64,000 nt of DNA from Pseudonocardia sp. C8. GTDB lineage: Bacteria > Actinomycetota > Actinomycetes > Mycobacteriales > Pseudonocardiaceae. The notes below the pieces were generated by a model that saw only the letters and a list, made by a program, of their open reading frames with translations, had not been told where the DNA came from and searched no databases. Where the stretch lies: NCBI RefSeq assembly GCF_014267175.1, contig NZ_JACMTR010000002.1, positions 1,787,001 through 1,851,000 of the forward strand, read 5' to 3'. Both the position numbers and the translations under genes were made by a program. Below are positions 16,411 through 24,845 of this stretch, piece by piece (within the stretch, counting starts at the first letter, position 1; each line of letters starts with the position of its first letter).

Positions 16411-17319
16411 ATGAGCACCGCCGCTCCCGCCTTCACCCAGATCGCCTACGACGTCGCGGACCGGGTCGCGACGATCACCCTCGACCGCCCGGACCGGCTC
16501 AACGCGTTCACCCCGACGATGGCCCGGGAGCTGATCGCCGCCTACGACCTGGCCGACACCGACGAGGGCGTCCGCGCCATCATCGTCACCGGGCGCGGGC
16601 GTGGGTTCTGCGCCGGCGCCGACCTCGGGCGGGGCGGTGCGACGTTCGACGCGACCGACCCGCAGCGGGCGGCCGACCGGGCCGGGGTCGGGACGATCGG
16701 CGGCGCTCCCCGGGACGGCGGCGGCACCGTCACGATGCGGATGGCCGCCCTGCGCACGCCGGTGATCGTCGCCGTGAACGGCCCGGCCGTCGGGATCGGG
16801 GCGACCATGACGCTGCCGGCCGACATCCGGCTGGCCGCCGCGTCCGCGAAGTTCGGGTTCGTCTTCGCCCGCCGGGGGATCGTGCCCGAAGCCGCGTCCA
16901 GCTGGTTCCTGCCCCGCATCGTGGGGATCTCGCAGGCCATGGAGTGGGCCGCGACCGGGCGCGTGTTCGGCGCCGAGGAGGCGCTGGCCGGGCGGCTCGT
17001 GTCGCGGGTCGTGCCGGACGACGAGCTGCTGCCCACCGCCCGCGGGATCGCCGCCGAGATCGCCGAGAACACCTCCGCGGTGTCGGTCGCGCTGACCCGC
17101 CAGCTGCTGTGGGGGATGCTCGGCTCCCCGACCCCGTGGGACGCCCACCGCGCGGACTCGGCCGCGATCTTCCACCTCGGGCAGGGCCGGGACGTCGCCG
17201 AGGGCGTGACGTCGTTCCTGGAGAAGCGGCCGCCGGAGTTCCCGGACACCGTACGCGACGACTACCCGGCGCACGTCTGGCCGCAGTGGCCCGCGCCGCC
17301 GCAGGACCTGGGGGAGTAG
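16411..17319 (+). CDS. Enoyl-CoA hydratase/isomerase family protein
   Basis: A 302-residue crotonase-fold protein. The oxyanion-hole segments are GRGFCAGADLG and NGPAVGIGATM. The glutamate region reads GIVPEAASSWFLPRI, consistent with one catalytic Glu retained (E in IVPEA). Members hydrate or isomerise acyl-CoA thioesters. The protein is longer than the usual 260 residues owing to an insert at about 75-105 and a C-terminal extension. No catabolic partner is adjacent, so the substrate is open. Confidence 0.88.
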   Translation: MSTAAPAFTQIAYDVADRVATITLDRPDRLNAFTPTMARELIAAYDLADTDEGVRAIIVTGRGRGFCAGADLGRGGATFDATDPQRAADRAGVGTIGGAPRDGGGTVTMRMAALRTPVIVAVNGPAVGIGATMTLPADIRLAAASAKFGFVFARRGIVPEAASSWFLPRIVGISQAMEWAATGRVFGAEEALAGRLVSRVVPDDELLPTARGIAAEIAENTSAVSVALTRQLLWGMLGSPTPWDAHRADSAAIFHLGQGRDVAEGVTSFLEKRPPEFPDTVRDDYPAHVWPQWPAPPQDLGE

Positions 17320-17331
17320 GTATCCGGGTGC

Positions 17332-17613
17332 GTGGCCCGCCCGGTCCCCTCGGTGGACGGCGGGGTGCTGGAGATCGTCCGCCGGGAGCGCGCACTGGTC
17401 GACGGCCCGGTGCGGCCCTACCAGGAACTGGTCGACGCGGTGTTCACCGGCCGGGGCCGCTGGGTGGTCGACGTCGTCGGACGCCGGTACGGCCGCGGGG
17501 CCGCCCGGGCGTGGGCGGACCGCCGCGGCGTCGACGCCCGGGCCCTACCCCGTGACCTGCGCGCCGAGGACTGGGCGGACCTCCATCGCCGGGTCCGGGC
17601 ACCACGGGCATGA
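17332..17613 (+). CDS. Hypothetical small basic protein
   Basis: A 93-residue frame starting at GTG 17332, 12 nt after the crotonase gene, rich in Arg/Val (VVDVVGRRYGRGAARAWADRRGV). GC codon bias is consistent with coding, but the nearest purine-rich site is distant and no family is recognised. It may be co-transcribed with the crotonase. Confidence 0.5.
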   Translation: MARPVPSVDGGVLEIVRRERALVDGPVRPYQELVDAVFTGRGRWVVDVVGRRYGRGAARAWADRRGVDARALPRDLRAEDWADLHRRVRAPRA

Positions 17614-17671
17614 GGGCGGCCCCGGTCACTCTCCGTTGCGCCGGGGACCACCGGTCTGATCGGCTGTCCGG

Positions 17672-17743
17672 GTGGAGTGGACGGAGCTGACCCGGCGGCG
17701 GTGGCTGGACCACGGCCGCCTGTCGTCGCACGGCTGTCGTTGA
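17672..17743 (+). CDS. Putative cysteine-attenuator leader peptide
   Basis: A 23-codon frame from GTG 17672 encodes a peptide with LTRRRWLD in the middle and ending RLSSHGCR before TGA. This matches the pattern of actinobacterial leader peptides found upstream of sulfur-acquisition genes, which end in an RxSSxxCR-like segment, with a penultimate cysteine codon as sensor. A GC-rich hairpin and then an MFS plus flavin monooxygenase operon follow. Cysteine starvation would stall the ribosome here and alter downstream expression; this mechanism is inferred. Confidence 0.6.
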   Translation: MEWTELTRRRWLDHGRLSSHGCR

Positions 17744-17773
17744 GGGCGCACGTCCCGTCACCGACTCCGCAAC

Positions 17774-17791
17774 CGGGCCGTCCGCGGCCCG
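17774..17791 (+). promoter_or_regulatory. Hairpin between leader peptide and MFS gene
   Basis: A perfect 7-bp stem, CGGGCCG with CGGCCCG, and a TCCG loop lie 30 nt after the leader stop and 22 nt before GTG 17814. The position fits an attenuation structure. Confidence 0.5.
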
Positions 17792-17813
17792 TCGAACCTC
17801 CGGCAGGTCACCC

Positions 17814-19136
17814 GTGTCCAGCACGTCCCTCGCGGCGCGCCCCGGTGCCACCCCGCACCGGGCCGCCGTCGCCAGCCTCGTCGGCACCACCATCGAGTGG
17901 TACGACTTCTACCTCTACGCCACCGCGGCCGCGCTCGTGTTCGGGCCGCTGTTCTTCACCGACGCCGACCCCGCCACCGGGGTACTGGCCTCGTTCGCCA
18001 CCTACGCCGCAGGCTTCGGCGCCCGGCCGGTCGGCGCCGTCGTCGCCGGGCATCTCGGCGACCGGATCGGCCGGCGCGCGGTCCTGGTCGGATCCCTGAT
18101 CCTCATGGGGGCCGCCACCACCCTGATCGGCGTCCTGCCCACCTACCCGGCGGCCGGCCTGCTCGCGCCGGTGCTGCTCGTCGTCCTGCGGCTGGCCCAG
18201 GGGGTCGCGGTCGGTGCCGAGTGGGCCGGCGCGGTGCTGATGGCCGTCGAGCACGCCGCGGGCGAGCGCCGCCGGGGGCTGTTCGGCAGCTTCCCACAGA
18301 TCGGCTCGTCGGCCGGGATGCTGCTGGCGTCCGGCGTGTACGCCTCGGTGCTCGCGATCGCCGGGAAGGACGCGTTCCTCGCCGGTGCGTGGCGGATCCC
18401 GTTCCTGCTCAGCATCGTGCTGGTGGGCGTGGGCCTGGCGATCCGGCTGACCCTGGCCGACCCGGCCGTGTTCGCCGAGGCCCGGGAGACCGGCACGCTC
18501 GCGCGGCGCCCGGTGCTGGAGGTCCTGCGGACCGAGTGGCGCACGGTGCTGCTGACGATCGGCAGCCGGATCGCGCAGAACTCGGTCTACATCCTGGCCA
18601 CGACGTTCGCCCTCACCTATCTCGCGCAGGGAACCGAGGCCCCCGAGGGGGCCGGGCTGACCGCCGTCATCGTGGCCTCGGCGATCGGGCTGTTCTCGAC
18701 GCCGCTGTGGGCGGTGCTGTCCGACCGGGTCGGCCGGAAGCCGGTCTACCTGGTCGGCGCGGTCGGGGCGCCGCTGTTCCTCGGCGTGTTCTTCCTGCTG
18801 CTCGACACCGGCTCCACCGCGCTGATCGTGGTCGCGATGGTGGTGCTGGTGAACCTGTTCCACGACGCCATGTACGGCCCGCAGGCCGCCTGGTACGGCG
18901 AGCTGTTCGCCACCCGGGTCCGCTACAGCGGCGCCTCGCTGGGATACCAGATCGGGTCGGTGATCGGCGGGACGACGCCGCTGGTCGCGACCGCGCTGCT
19001 GCTGGCGGGCGGCGGGCGGCCGTGGCTGATCTGGGGGTACTTCGGGCTGCTGTTCGGCGTCACCATCGTCTCGACCGTGCTGTCGCCGGAGACCCACCGG
19101 ACCGGCCTGGGCCACGACGCGAGGAGCTCCGCATGA
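17814..19136 (+). CDS. MFS transporter, metabolite:proton symporter type
   Basis: A 440-residue major-facilitator protein of the MHS group (ProP/KgtP-like). Signatures are VGTTIEWYDFYLYATAAALVF in helix 1, GHLGDRIGRRAVLVGSL in loop 2-3, VLRLAQGVAVGAEWAGA, and ALSDRVGRKP-like WAVLSDRVGRKPVYLVG in loop 8-9. Twelve membrane segments are expected. The overlapping downstream monooxygenase and the upstream leader peptide suggest uptake of an organosulfur or similar compound. GTG 17814 has only a weak GGCAGG site. Confidence 0.88.
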   Translation: MSSTSLAARPGATPHRAAVASLVGTTIEWYDFYLYATAAALVFGPLFFTDADPATGVLASFATYAAGFGARPVGAVVAGHLGDRIGRRAVLVGSLILMGAATTLIGVLPTYPAAGLLAPVLLVVLRLAQGVAVGAEWAGAVLMAVEHAAGERRRGLFGSFPQIGSSAGMLLASGVYASVLAIAGKDAFLAGAWRIPFLLSIVLVGVGLAIRLTLADPAVFAEARETGTLARRPVLEVLRTEWRTVLLTIGSRIAQNSVYILATTFALTYLAQGTEAPEGAGLTAVIVASAIGLFSTPLWAVLSDRVGRKPVYLVGAVGAPLFLGVFFLLLDTGSTALIVVAMVVLVNLFHDAMYGPQAAWYGELFATRVRYSGASLGYQIGSVIGGTTPLVATALLLAGGGRPWLIWGYFGLLFGVTIVSTVLSPETHRTGLGHDARSSA

Positions 19137-20497
19137 CCGGCCGCATCCTGCTCAACGCCTTCGACATGGCGTGCGTCGGCCACCAGTCCGCCGGGCTGTG
19201 GCGGCACCCGTCCGACGAGGGCCACCGCTACACCGACCTGGACCACTGGACGTCGCTGGCCCGGATGCTGGAGGACGGCGGGTTCGACGCGCTGTTCCTC
19301 GCCGACGTCCTCGGCGTCTACGACGTCTACGGCGGCTCCCGGGACGCCGCCGTCCGCGCCGCGGCGCAGGTGCCGCTGGCCGACCCGCTGCTGCTCGTCC
19401 CGGCGATGGCCGGGGTGACCTCACGGCTCGGGTTCGGCGTGACCGTCTCGGTCGCCTACGAGCACCCGTACGCCCTGGCGCGGCGGTTCACCACGCTCGA
19501 CCACCTCACGCGGGGGCGGGTCGCGTGGAACGTCGTCACGTCCTACCTGGACTCGGCCGCGCGGAACCTCGGCCGGTCCGGGCAGATCCCGCACGACGAG
19601 CGCTACGAGCTCGCCGAGGAGTTCCTGGAGGTCTGCTACAAGCTGTGGGAGGGGTCCTGGACCGACGACGCGGTGGTCCGCGACCGCGAGCGCGGGGTGT
19701 TCGCCGAGCCGTCCCGGGTCCGGGACGTCGGCCACCACGGCCACTGGTTCGACGTGCCGGGGCCGTTCCTGTGCGAGCCCTCGCCGCAGCGCACGCCGGT
19801 GATCTTCCAGGCCGGGGCGTCGCCGCGCGGGGCCCGGTTCGCCGGCACGCACGCCGAGGCCGTGTTCGTGTCCGGTCCCTCACCGGCCGTGGTGCGCCGC
19901 TCGGTGGACGCCGTCCGCGCCGAGGCCGGGCGGGCCGGCCGTGACCCGCGCTCGGTGAAGGTATTCGCGATGCTCACCGCGATCGCCGGTGAGTCCGACG
20001 AGGCCGCGGACGCCACGCTCCGCGAGTACCTGGCACTGACCGACCCGCGGGCCGCACTCGCCCTGTTCGGCGGCTGGTCCGGTGTGGACCTGTCCGGGGC
20101 GTCGCCGGAGCAGAAGCTGGAGTACGTGCAGACCGAGTCGACCCGGTCGGCGCTGGCGTCGTTCACCGGGCCGGACCGGGACTGGACGGTCGGCGAGCTC
20201 GCCGAGTTCGTCACCGTCGGCGGGCGGGGCCCGGTCGTCGTCGGGTCCGGGGCGACGGTCGCCGACGAGCTCGAACGGTGGGCCGACGAGGCGGACCTGG
20301 ACGGCTTCAACCTCGCCTACGCGGTGACGCCCGGGACGATGGCCGGTGTCGTGACGCACGTGGTGCCCGAGCTGCGCCGCCGCGGGCGGGTCCCGGAGCC
20401 GGCCGCCGCCGGCGGTCCGACCCTGCGGGAGCGCTACGGCACCGGCGACGGGGCCCGGCTCGGGAAGGACCATCCCGCCGCGCGGTACCGCCCCTGA
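19133..20497 (+). CDS. LLM class flavin-dependent monooxygenase (NtaA/SnaA/DszA family)
   Basis: A 454-residue FMN-dependent monooxygenase of the luciferase-like superfamily, NtaA/SnaA/DszA branch. Typical segments are ILLNAFDM at the start, LARMLEDGGFDALFLADVLGVYDVYGG, GRVAWNVVTSYLDSAARNLG, and PVIFQAGASPRG. Members oxidise organosulfur compounds, nitrilotriacetate or similar substrates with FMNH2 supplied by a separate reductase, which is not adjacent here. ATG 19133 overlaps the MFS stop by 4 nt and has a GAGGAG site. With the leader peptide, a sulfur-scavenging role is the best inference. Confidence 0.88.
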   Translation: MTGRILLNAFDMACVGHQSAGLWRHPSDEGHRYTDLDHWTSLARMLEDGGFDALFLADVLGVYDVYGGSRDAAVRAAAQVPLADPLLLVPAMAGVTSRLGFGVTVSVAYEHPYALARRFTTLDHLTRGRVAWNVVTSYLDSAARNLGRSGQIPHDERYELAEEFLEVCYKLWEGSWTDDAVVRDRERGVFAEPSRVRDVGHHGHWFDVPGPFLCEPSPQRTPVIFQAGASPRGARFAGTHAEAVFVSGPSPAVVRRSVDAVRAEAGRAGRDPRSVKVFAMLTAIAGESDEAADATLREYLALTDPRAALALFGGWSGVDLSGASPEQKLEYVQTESTRSALASFTGPDRDWTVGELAEFVTVGGRGPVVVGSGATVADELERWADEADLDGFNLAYAVTPGTMAGVVTHVVPELRRRGRVPEPAAAGGPTLRERYGTGDGARLGKDHPAARYRP

Positions 20498-20621
20498 GCG
20501 GCCGTCCGACGTGACCGGGATCGCGCCCGGCCACGCCCGGGCTACCCACGTCCGGGTGGACGCGGTGTCGCGCGGCCCGATCTCCGCACCACGCCCGTGA
20601 CCTCGTGATCGTCTCTCCCCG

Positions 20622-22178
20622 ATGGGGATCGGGGAGCACGGAAGGGCCAGGGCGGCGGCGCACGGCCGGGTCGCGGGACTGATGACCGCGGCCACGATCG
20701 CCGCGCTGCTGCCGTCCGATGTGGGCGGTCCGGACGTGCACGGCGGGTCCGGGACGCACCACGCGGCCGGCGGCGGTGCCCGCACGGCCGGCGCTCGTGA
20801 TGCGGGTGCGGACCCCCGCGTGGCGGCGGCAGAGCCGGGAGCAGGCGTGCCGGGCGTCGGGGTCACGCGGGGCACGGTCGCGGCGCCGGGTGGTGCCCTC
20901 GCCGTGCCCGGCGGCCGGCACCAGGCGTTGCCCGTCGCGGGCGTGGCCGGGGTGCCGGGCGGCCCGCGGGCCGGGGCGCCCGTGGCACCAGGAGCCCCGG
21001 TGGCACCGGGAGCCCTGGCAGCCCTGGGAGCCCCGGCCGCCCTGGAAGCCCCGGGAGTCCCGGGAGCTCCGGCTGCACGGGGAGGGCCGGGGGCCCCGGG
21101 AGCTCCGGCCCCGGCCCCGGCGGCCCCTGCGGTCACCCACCGGGAGGAGCGGATCACCACCCCGGCGGGGCCGGTGACCACCGACGTCGTCGTTGCCGAC
21201 CTCCGCCGCCCGGGCGTCCGCGCCGGCCTGCTCACCGGCGCGACCGTGGGGGAGCGGGCCACCGTGCCCGTGCACGGCGAGCGGGCCGGTGCGGTCGCCG
21301 CCGTCAACGGGGACTTCTTCGACCTGGCCCGCAGCAACGCCCCGGCCGGGCCGTCGGTGCGCGACGGCCGGCTGCTCACCTCGGCGGTCCCGCCCGGGCG
21401 GCGGCTCGCGCCGCCGGTGCCGGGCAGCGCACCCGGCGACGTGCTCGCCGTCGACGCCACCGGCACGCCCCGGCTGGACCGGCTCACCCTCGCCGCGACG
21501 GCCGCCGGGCCCGGCGGCACCCTTCCGGTCCGCACGCTCAACGCCTACGCCGTCCCGGTCGGCGGCATCGGCCTGTTCACCGGCGACTGGGCGGGCGACC
21601 GGGCCGCTGCGCTCTGCGGCAGCGACACCGACCACCGCGCTCCGTGCGCGCCGGACCGGGTCGAGATCGTCGTCCGCGACGGCGCGGTCACCGCGGTCCG
21701 CCCGCCCGGCGCCGGACCGATCCCGGCCGGCGAGCAGATCCTCGCGGGGCGAGACGAGGGCGCGGCGGCGCTGCGCCGGTTCGCCGTCGGCGACCGGGTC
21801 GCGCTGCACCTGCGGGTCACCAGCGCCTCGGGCGTGCCCGCCGAGACCGCCGTCGGCGGCAGCCCGATCCTGCGTGACGGCGCGCCCGTCCCCGGGCTGG
21901 ACGACCGGCGGCGGGATCCGCGCACCGCCGCCGGCATCACCGCGGAGGGACGCCTGGTGCTGCTCACCGCGGACGGCCGCGAGTCGACGAGCGCCGGCAT
22001 CACCCTCGCCGAGACCGCCGAGCAGCTGCGCCGGGCCGGCGCGGTCGACGGGGTGAACCTCGACGGTGGCGGCTCGTCGACGATGGTGTTCGGGGGCCGG
22101 GTGGTGAACGCGCCGTCGGAGGACGCCCACCGGCTCGTCCCGAACGCGCTCGGGATCCTCACCGGTGGCGGTCGGTGA
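20622..22178 (+). CDS. Secreted phosphodiester glycosidase-domain protein with collagen-like linker
   Basis: A 518-residue protein. After an N-terminal hydrophobic stretch (VAGLMTAATIAALLP), residues about 100-170 are a low-complexity Gly/Ala/Pro tract with collagen-like GxP/GAP triplets (GAPVAPGAPVAPGA, GVPGAPAARGGPGAPGAP). The C-terminal about 340 residues are a phosphodiester glycosidase domain (NAGPA/DUF2233): NGDFFD and DGGGSSTMVF are its signatures. The family removes GlcNAc from phosphodiesters or acts on exopolysaccharide. Export and surface projection by the stalk-like linker are inferred. The 3' end overlaps the convergent TetR gene by 20 nt. Confidence 0.82.
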   Translation: MGIGEHGRARAAAHGRVAGLMTAATIAALLPSDVGGPDVHGGSGTHHAAGGGARTAGARDAGADPRVAAAEPGAGVPGVGVTRGTVAAPGGALAVPGGRHQALPVAGVAGVPGGPRAGAPVAPGAPVAPGALAALGAPAALEAPGVPGAPAARGGPGAPGAPAPAPAAPAVTHREERITTPAGPVTTDVVVADLRRPGVRAGLLTGATVGERATVPVHGERAGAVAAVNGDFFDLARSNAPAGPSVRDGRLLTSAVPPGRRLAPPVPGSAPGDVLAVDATGTPRLDRLTLAATAAGPGGTLPVRTLNAYAVPVGGIGLFTGDWAGDRAAALCGSDTDHRAPCAPDRVEIVVRDGAVTAVRPPGAGPIPAGEQILAGRDEGAAALRRFAVGDRVALHLRVTSASGVPAETAVGGSPILRDGAPVPGLDDRRRDPRTAAGITAEGRLVLLTADGRESTSAGITLAETAEQLRRAGAVDGVNLDGGGSSTMVFGGRVVNAPSEDAHRLVPNALGILTGGGR

Positions 22179-22761
22179 CCTCCAGCATCGCGAGGAGCTC
22201 CGCCACCAGCCAGTCCCGCAGCACGGTGCGGTCCGGTTCCCGGCCGGACTCCAGCCAGGCCAGCACCGAGCCCTCGACCAGCGCGATCCAGCCGCGCAGC
22301 GTCATCAGCTGCAGCGGTGCCGGGTCCGGCACCCCGCCGCGTTCGCAGAGCAGGGCGACCATGTGGTCGCGCACCTCGTCGACGAGCGCGTCGGTCGCCC
22401 CGGTCGAGACGACCGAGCCGCTGCGCAGCAGCGCCACGTAGGCGCGGGCGTGCCGCTCGACGACGTCGAGGAACACGTCCAGCGCGCCCGCCAGCTGTGC
22501 GTCCGGCGGGCCGTCGCCGGACAGCGCGACCCGGGAGACGAGCTCCTCGGTGACCGTGCCGAGCACGGCGACGTGCAGCTCCTCGATCCCGGAGAAGTAC
22601 CGGTAGAACAGCGCCCGGGAGACGTCGGCGGCGCGGGTCACGTCCTCCACCGCGACGTTCTCCGGGGAGAGCCGGCCGTAGAGGTCCAGCGCCGCGGACA
22701 CCAGCTGGGCACGCCGCGCCTCCGGCGCCATCCGCCGGGGGGAACGGGTCGGGGAGCTCAT
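22159..22761 (-). CDS. TetR family transcriptional regulator
   Basis: A 200-residue TetR-type repressor: the N-terminal helix-turn-helix is EARRAQLVSAALDLYGRLSPENVAVEDVTRAADVSRALFYRYFSGIEEL, then an all-helical ligand domain (LRGWIALVEGSVLAWLE). It is the last gene of a run on this strand with ferredoxin reductase, diiron protein and EphD-like fusion, and is the obvious candidate for binding the palindrome at 26732-26763. The effector may be a lipid or acyl compound, which is speculative. Confidence 0.88.
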   Translation of the reverse strand: MSSPTRSPRRMAPEARRAQLVSAALDLYGRLSPENVAVEDVTRAADVSRALFYRYFSGIEELHVAVLGTVTEELVSRVALSGDGPPDAQLAGALDVFLDVVERHARAYVALLRSGSVVSTGATDALVDEVRDHMVALLCERGGVPDPAPLQLMTLRGWIALVEGSVLAWLESGREPDRTVLRDWLVAELLAMLEVTDRHR

Positions 22762-22774
22762 CGCCGCCGAGGAT

Positions 22775-22907
22775 ACTGAGGCCCGGCGGTCGAGGGCCGA
22801 AGCATCAGTACTGAGGCCCGGCGGTCGGGGGCCGACGCCGACACCGCGGCCCGGCGGTCGGGGCCGACGCCGACACCGCGGCCCCGCGGTCGACGGCCGG
22901 CGCCGAT
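22775..22907. repeat. Four tandem copies of a 32-35-bp repeat
   Basis: Units begin at 22775, 22810, 22843 and 22875 with core (A)C(T/C)G(A/C)GGCCCGGCGGTCG followed by GGGCCGACGCCGAC-like ends. They fill the gap between the TetR start and the ferredoxin-reductase stop. Confidence 0.8.
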
Positions 22908-22913
22908 ACCGCC

Positions 22914-23933
22914 CTACCGGCCCAGGTCGACGACGACACGGTAGCCCTCCGCCCGGCCGACGCACAGCGCGGTCCGGCCGGGCCCGGCCGGGTCGCCGGT
23001 CGTCGTCCCCTCGACCAGCCGGACGTGGCAGGTCCCGCAGAACCCCTGCCGGCACGAGTACGGGATGTCCGGGCGCACCTCGCGGACCGCGTCCAGCGCG
23101 CTCCGGTCGGCCGGCACCGCGATCTCCGGGCCGCCGGCGATCCGCACCGTGAACGGCCGGCCGTCCCGGATCGGAGGCGGGGAGAACCGCTCGGAATGGA
23201 ACCGCCGGTCGGCGGGCAGCGCGCGGCGCACCGCCTCGATCATCGGCGGTGGCCCGCAGCAGTAGACCGCCGCGTGGGCGTCCACACTGGACAGGAGGTC
23301 GTCCGCGCCGGGAACGGAGCCGTCGTCCGGCCGGCGCACCACGCGGTCCGGCGCGAGCGCGACCAGCTCGTCCGACAGCGGCATCGAGGCCAGGTCGCGT
23401 CCGGTGTGGACGAGCCGCCACGGCAGCCCGGACGCGTGCACCGCCCGCACCATCGGGGCGATCGGGGTGATCCCGATGCCGCCGGCGAGGAACAGGTAGG
23501 ACGGTGCCGCGGCCAGCGGGAACGCGTTGCGCGGGCCGTGCAGCCGCAGCCGCGCCCCCGGCGCGAGCCGGTGCACCTCGGCCGATCCCGCGCCGCCGGG
23601 CACCGCGCGCACCGCGATCCGGTACGCCGAGCGGTCCGCCGGGTCGCCGCACAGCGAGTACTGGCGCCTCCGCCCGGACGGGAGGTCGACGTCGACGTGG
23701 GCGCCCGGCCGCCAGCCCGGCAGGAGCGCCGGTGCCACCGGCACCAGCTCCAGCTCGGCCACGTCCGGGCACGGTCGCCGGACGGCGCGGACCTCGACCG
23801 GCAGCGTCCGGTCGACCGGGCCGGCCGGGCGGCGGCGCCGGCCGCTGCGGACCGCCATCCGCTGCGCGGCCGTGGTGACCGTGGCGAGCGCCGTCGCGCC
23901 GCGGTTCGGGTACGGCGGCGGGGAGATCGTCAT
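22914..23933 (-). CDS. PDR/VanB family ferredoxin-type oxidoreductase
   Basis: A 339-residue reductase with the phthalate dioxygenase reductase order: a flavin-binding barrel (RRQYSLCGDP), NAD-binding domain (YLFLAGGIGITPIAPM, YCCGPPPMIEAV) and a C-terminal plant-type [2Fe-2S] domain (YSCRQGFCGTC with a distal ALC cysteine). It passes electrons from NAD(P)H to an oxygenase partner. The overlapping upstream gene encodes a diiron ferritin-like protein, so this reductase probably feeds it. ATG 23933 overlaps that gene's stop as ATGA. Confidence 0.9.
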   Translation of the reverse strand: MTISPPPYPNRGATALATVTTAAQRMAVRSGRRRRPAGPVDRTLPVEVRAVRRPCPDVAELELVPVAPALLPGWRPGAHVDVDLPSGRRRQYSLCGDPADRSAYRIAVRAVPGGAGSAEVHRLAPGARLRLHGPRNAFPLAAAPSYLFLAGGIGITPIAPMVRAVHASGLPWRLVHTGRDLASMPLSDELVALAPDRVVRRPDDGSVPGADDLLSSVDAHAAVYCCGPPPMIEAVRRALPADRRFHSERFSPPPIRDGRPFTVRIAGGPEIAVPADRSALDAVREVRPDIPYSCRQGFCGTCHVRLVEGTTTGDPAGPGRTALCVGRAEGYRVVVDLGR

Positions 23934-24826
23934 GCCGCGCCGTCCGCCTGCTCCTCGGCACGCCGGGCCGCGGGGGACACCGCGAGGTACGCGACGGCGG
24001 CGTCGGTGTCGCCGTGCCGGGCGGGATGGAACCGCGGGCTCAGGTAGGTCAGCACGGCCCTGGCGAGCAGCCACGGTCCCGGCACCAGGCCCCGGCGGGC
24101 GGCCCGGAGGTAGTCGCGGAGCCGGACCTTCTGCCGTGGTGTCCCGCGCAGCTGCGGGTCCCGGGCGCACAGCTGCGCCACCCCGTCGGCCCACAGCTTC
24201 GCCAGTGCCGGCCCGCTGACCGCCATGGACCGGATCCGGCGCAGGTAGCGGCCGTCCAGGTGGGTGTACAGGTCGTGCGCGACGCTGCGGTGCTCGACCT
24301 CCTCCGCGCCGTGCCAGCGCAGCATGTCGAGCATCTCGGCGTCGGCGCCCGCCGCGTCGAGCGCGGGGGAGTCCAGCACCCACTCGCCGAGCACGGCCGT
24401 GAAGTGCTCGATCGCCGCGATCAGCCCGACTCGCTCGACCAGCCACTCCCGGGCCTCGTCGCCGCTCAGCCCGCGGTCCCCGAGCAGCTCGTGGAAGATC
24501 CACTCGACCTGCTCGACGTAGCGGGAGACGTCCACCCCGGCCTCGAGCAGGTGGTCGAGGGCGCCCTGGTGGGAGGCCGCGTGCACCGCCTCCTGGCCGA
24601 TGAACCCGCGGACGTCCTCGGCGACGGCGTCGTCGCGCACCAGCGGCAGCGCCTGCGAGAACACGTCGACGAACCACCGCTCGCCCTCGGGCAGCAGCAG
24701 GTGCAGCACGTCGACGAAGTGCGAGGCGAACGGCTCGCCGGGGATCCAGTCGGTGCGCAGCCCGGTGAAGTCGAACCGGACGTCGCGGGCGTGCAGCGCG
24801 ATCCGGTCGTCGTCGGCGGTGGTCAT
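23930..24826 (-). CDS. Metal-dependent hydrolase family (PF10118), diiron ferritin-like fold
   Basis: A 298-residue alpha-helical protein of the family named metal-dependent hydrolase. Two candidate metal motifs are visible: GQEAVHAASH at about 76-85 and WHGAEEVEHRS at about 170-180, the ExxH-type pairs of ferritin-like diiron proteins. WIPGEPFASHFVDVLHLLLPEGERWFVDVF is the family's conserved opening. Being sandwiched between an EphD-like fusion and a [2Fe-2S] reductase suggests oxidative chemistry on a lipid-like substrate rather than simple hydrolysis. That role is inferred. Confidence 0.82.
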   Translation of the reverse strand: MTTADDDRIALHARDVRFDFTGLRTDWIPGEPFASHFVDVLHLLLPEGERWFVDVFSQALPLVRDDAVAEDVRGFIGQEAVHAASHQGALDHLLEAGVDVSRYVEQVEWIFHELLGDRGLSGDEAREWLVERVGLIAAIEHFTAVLGEWVLDSPALDAAGADAEMLDMLRWHGAEEVEHRSVAHDLYTHLDGRYLRRIRSMAVSGPALAKLWADGVAQLCARDPQLRGTPRQKVRLRDYLRAARRGLVPGPWLLARAVLTYLSPRFHPARHGDTDAAVAYLAVSPAARRAEEQADGAA

Positions 24827-24845
24827 CGGGTGCTCCTCTCGTGGG

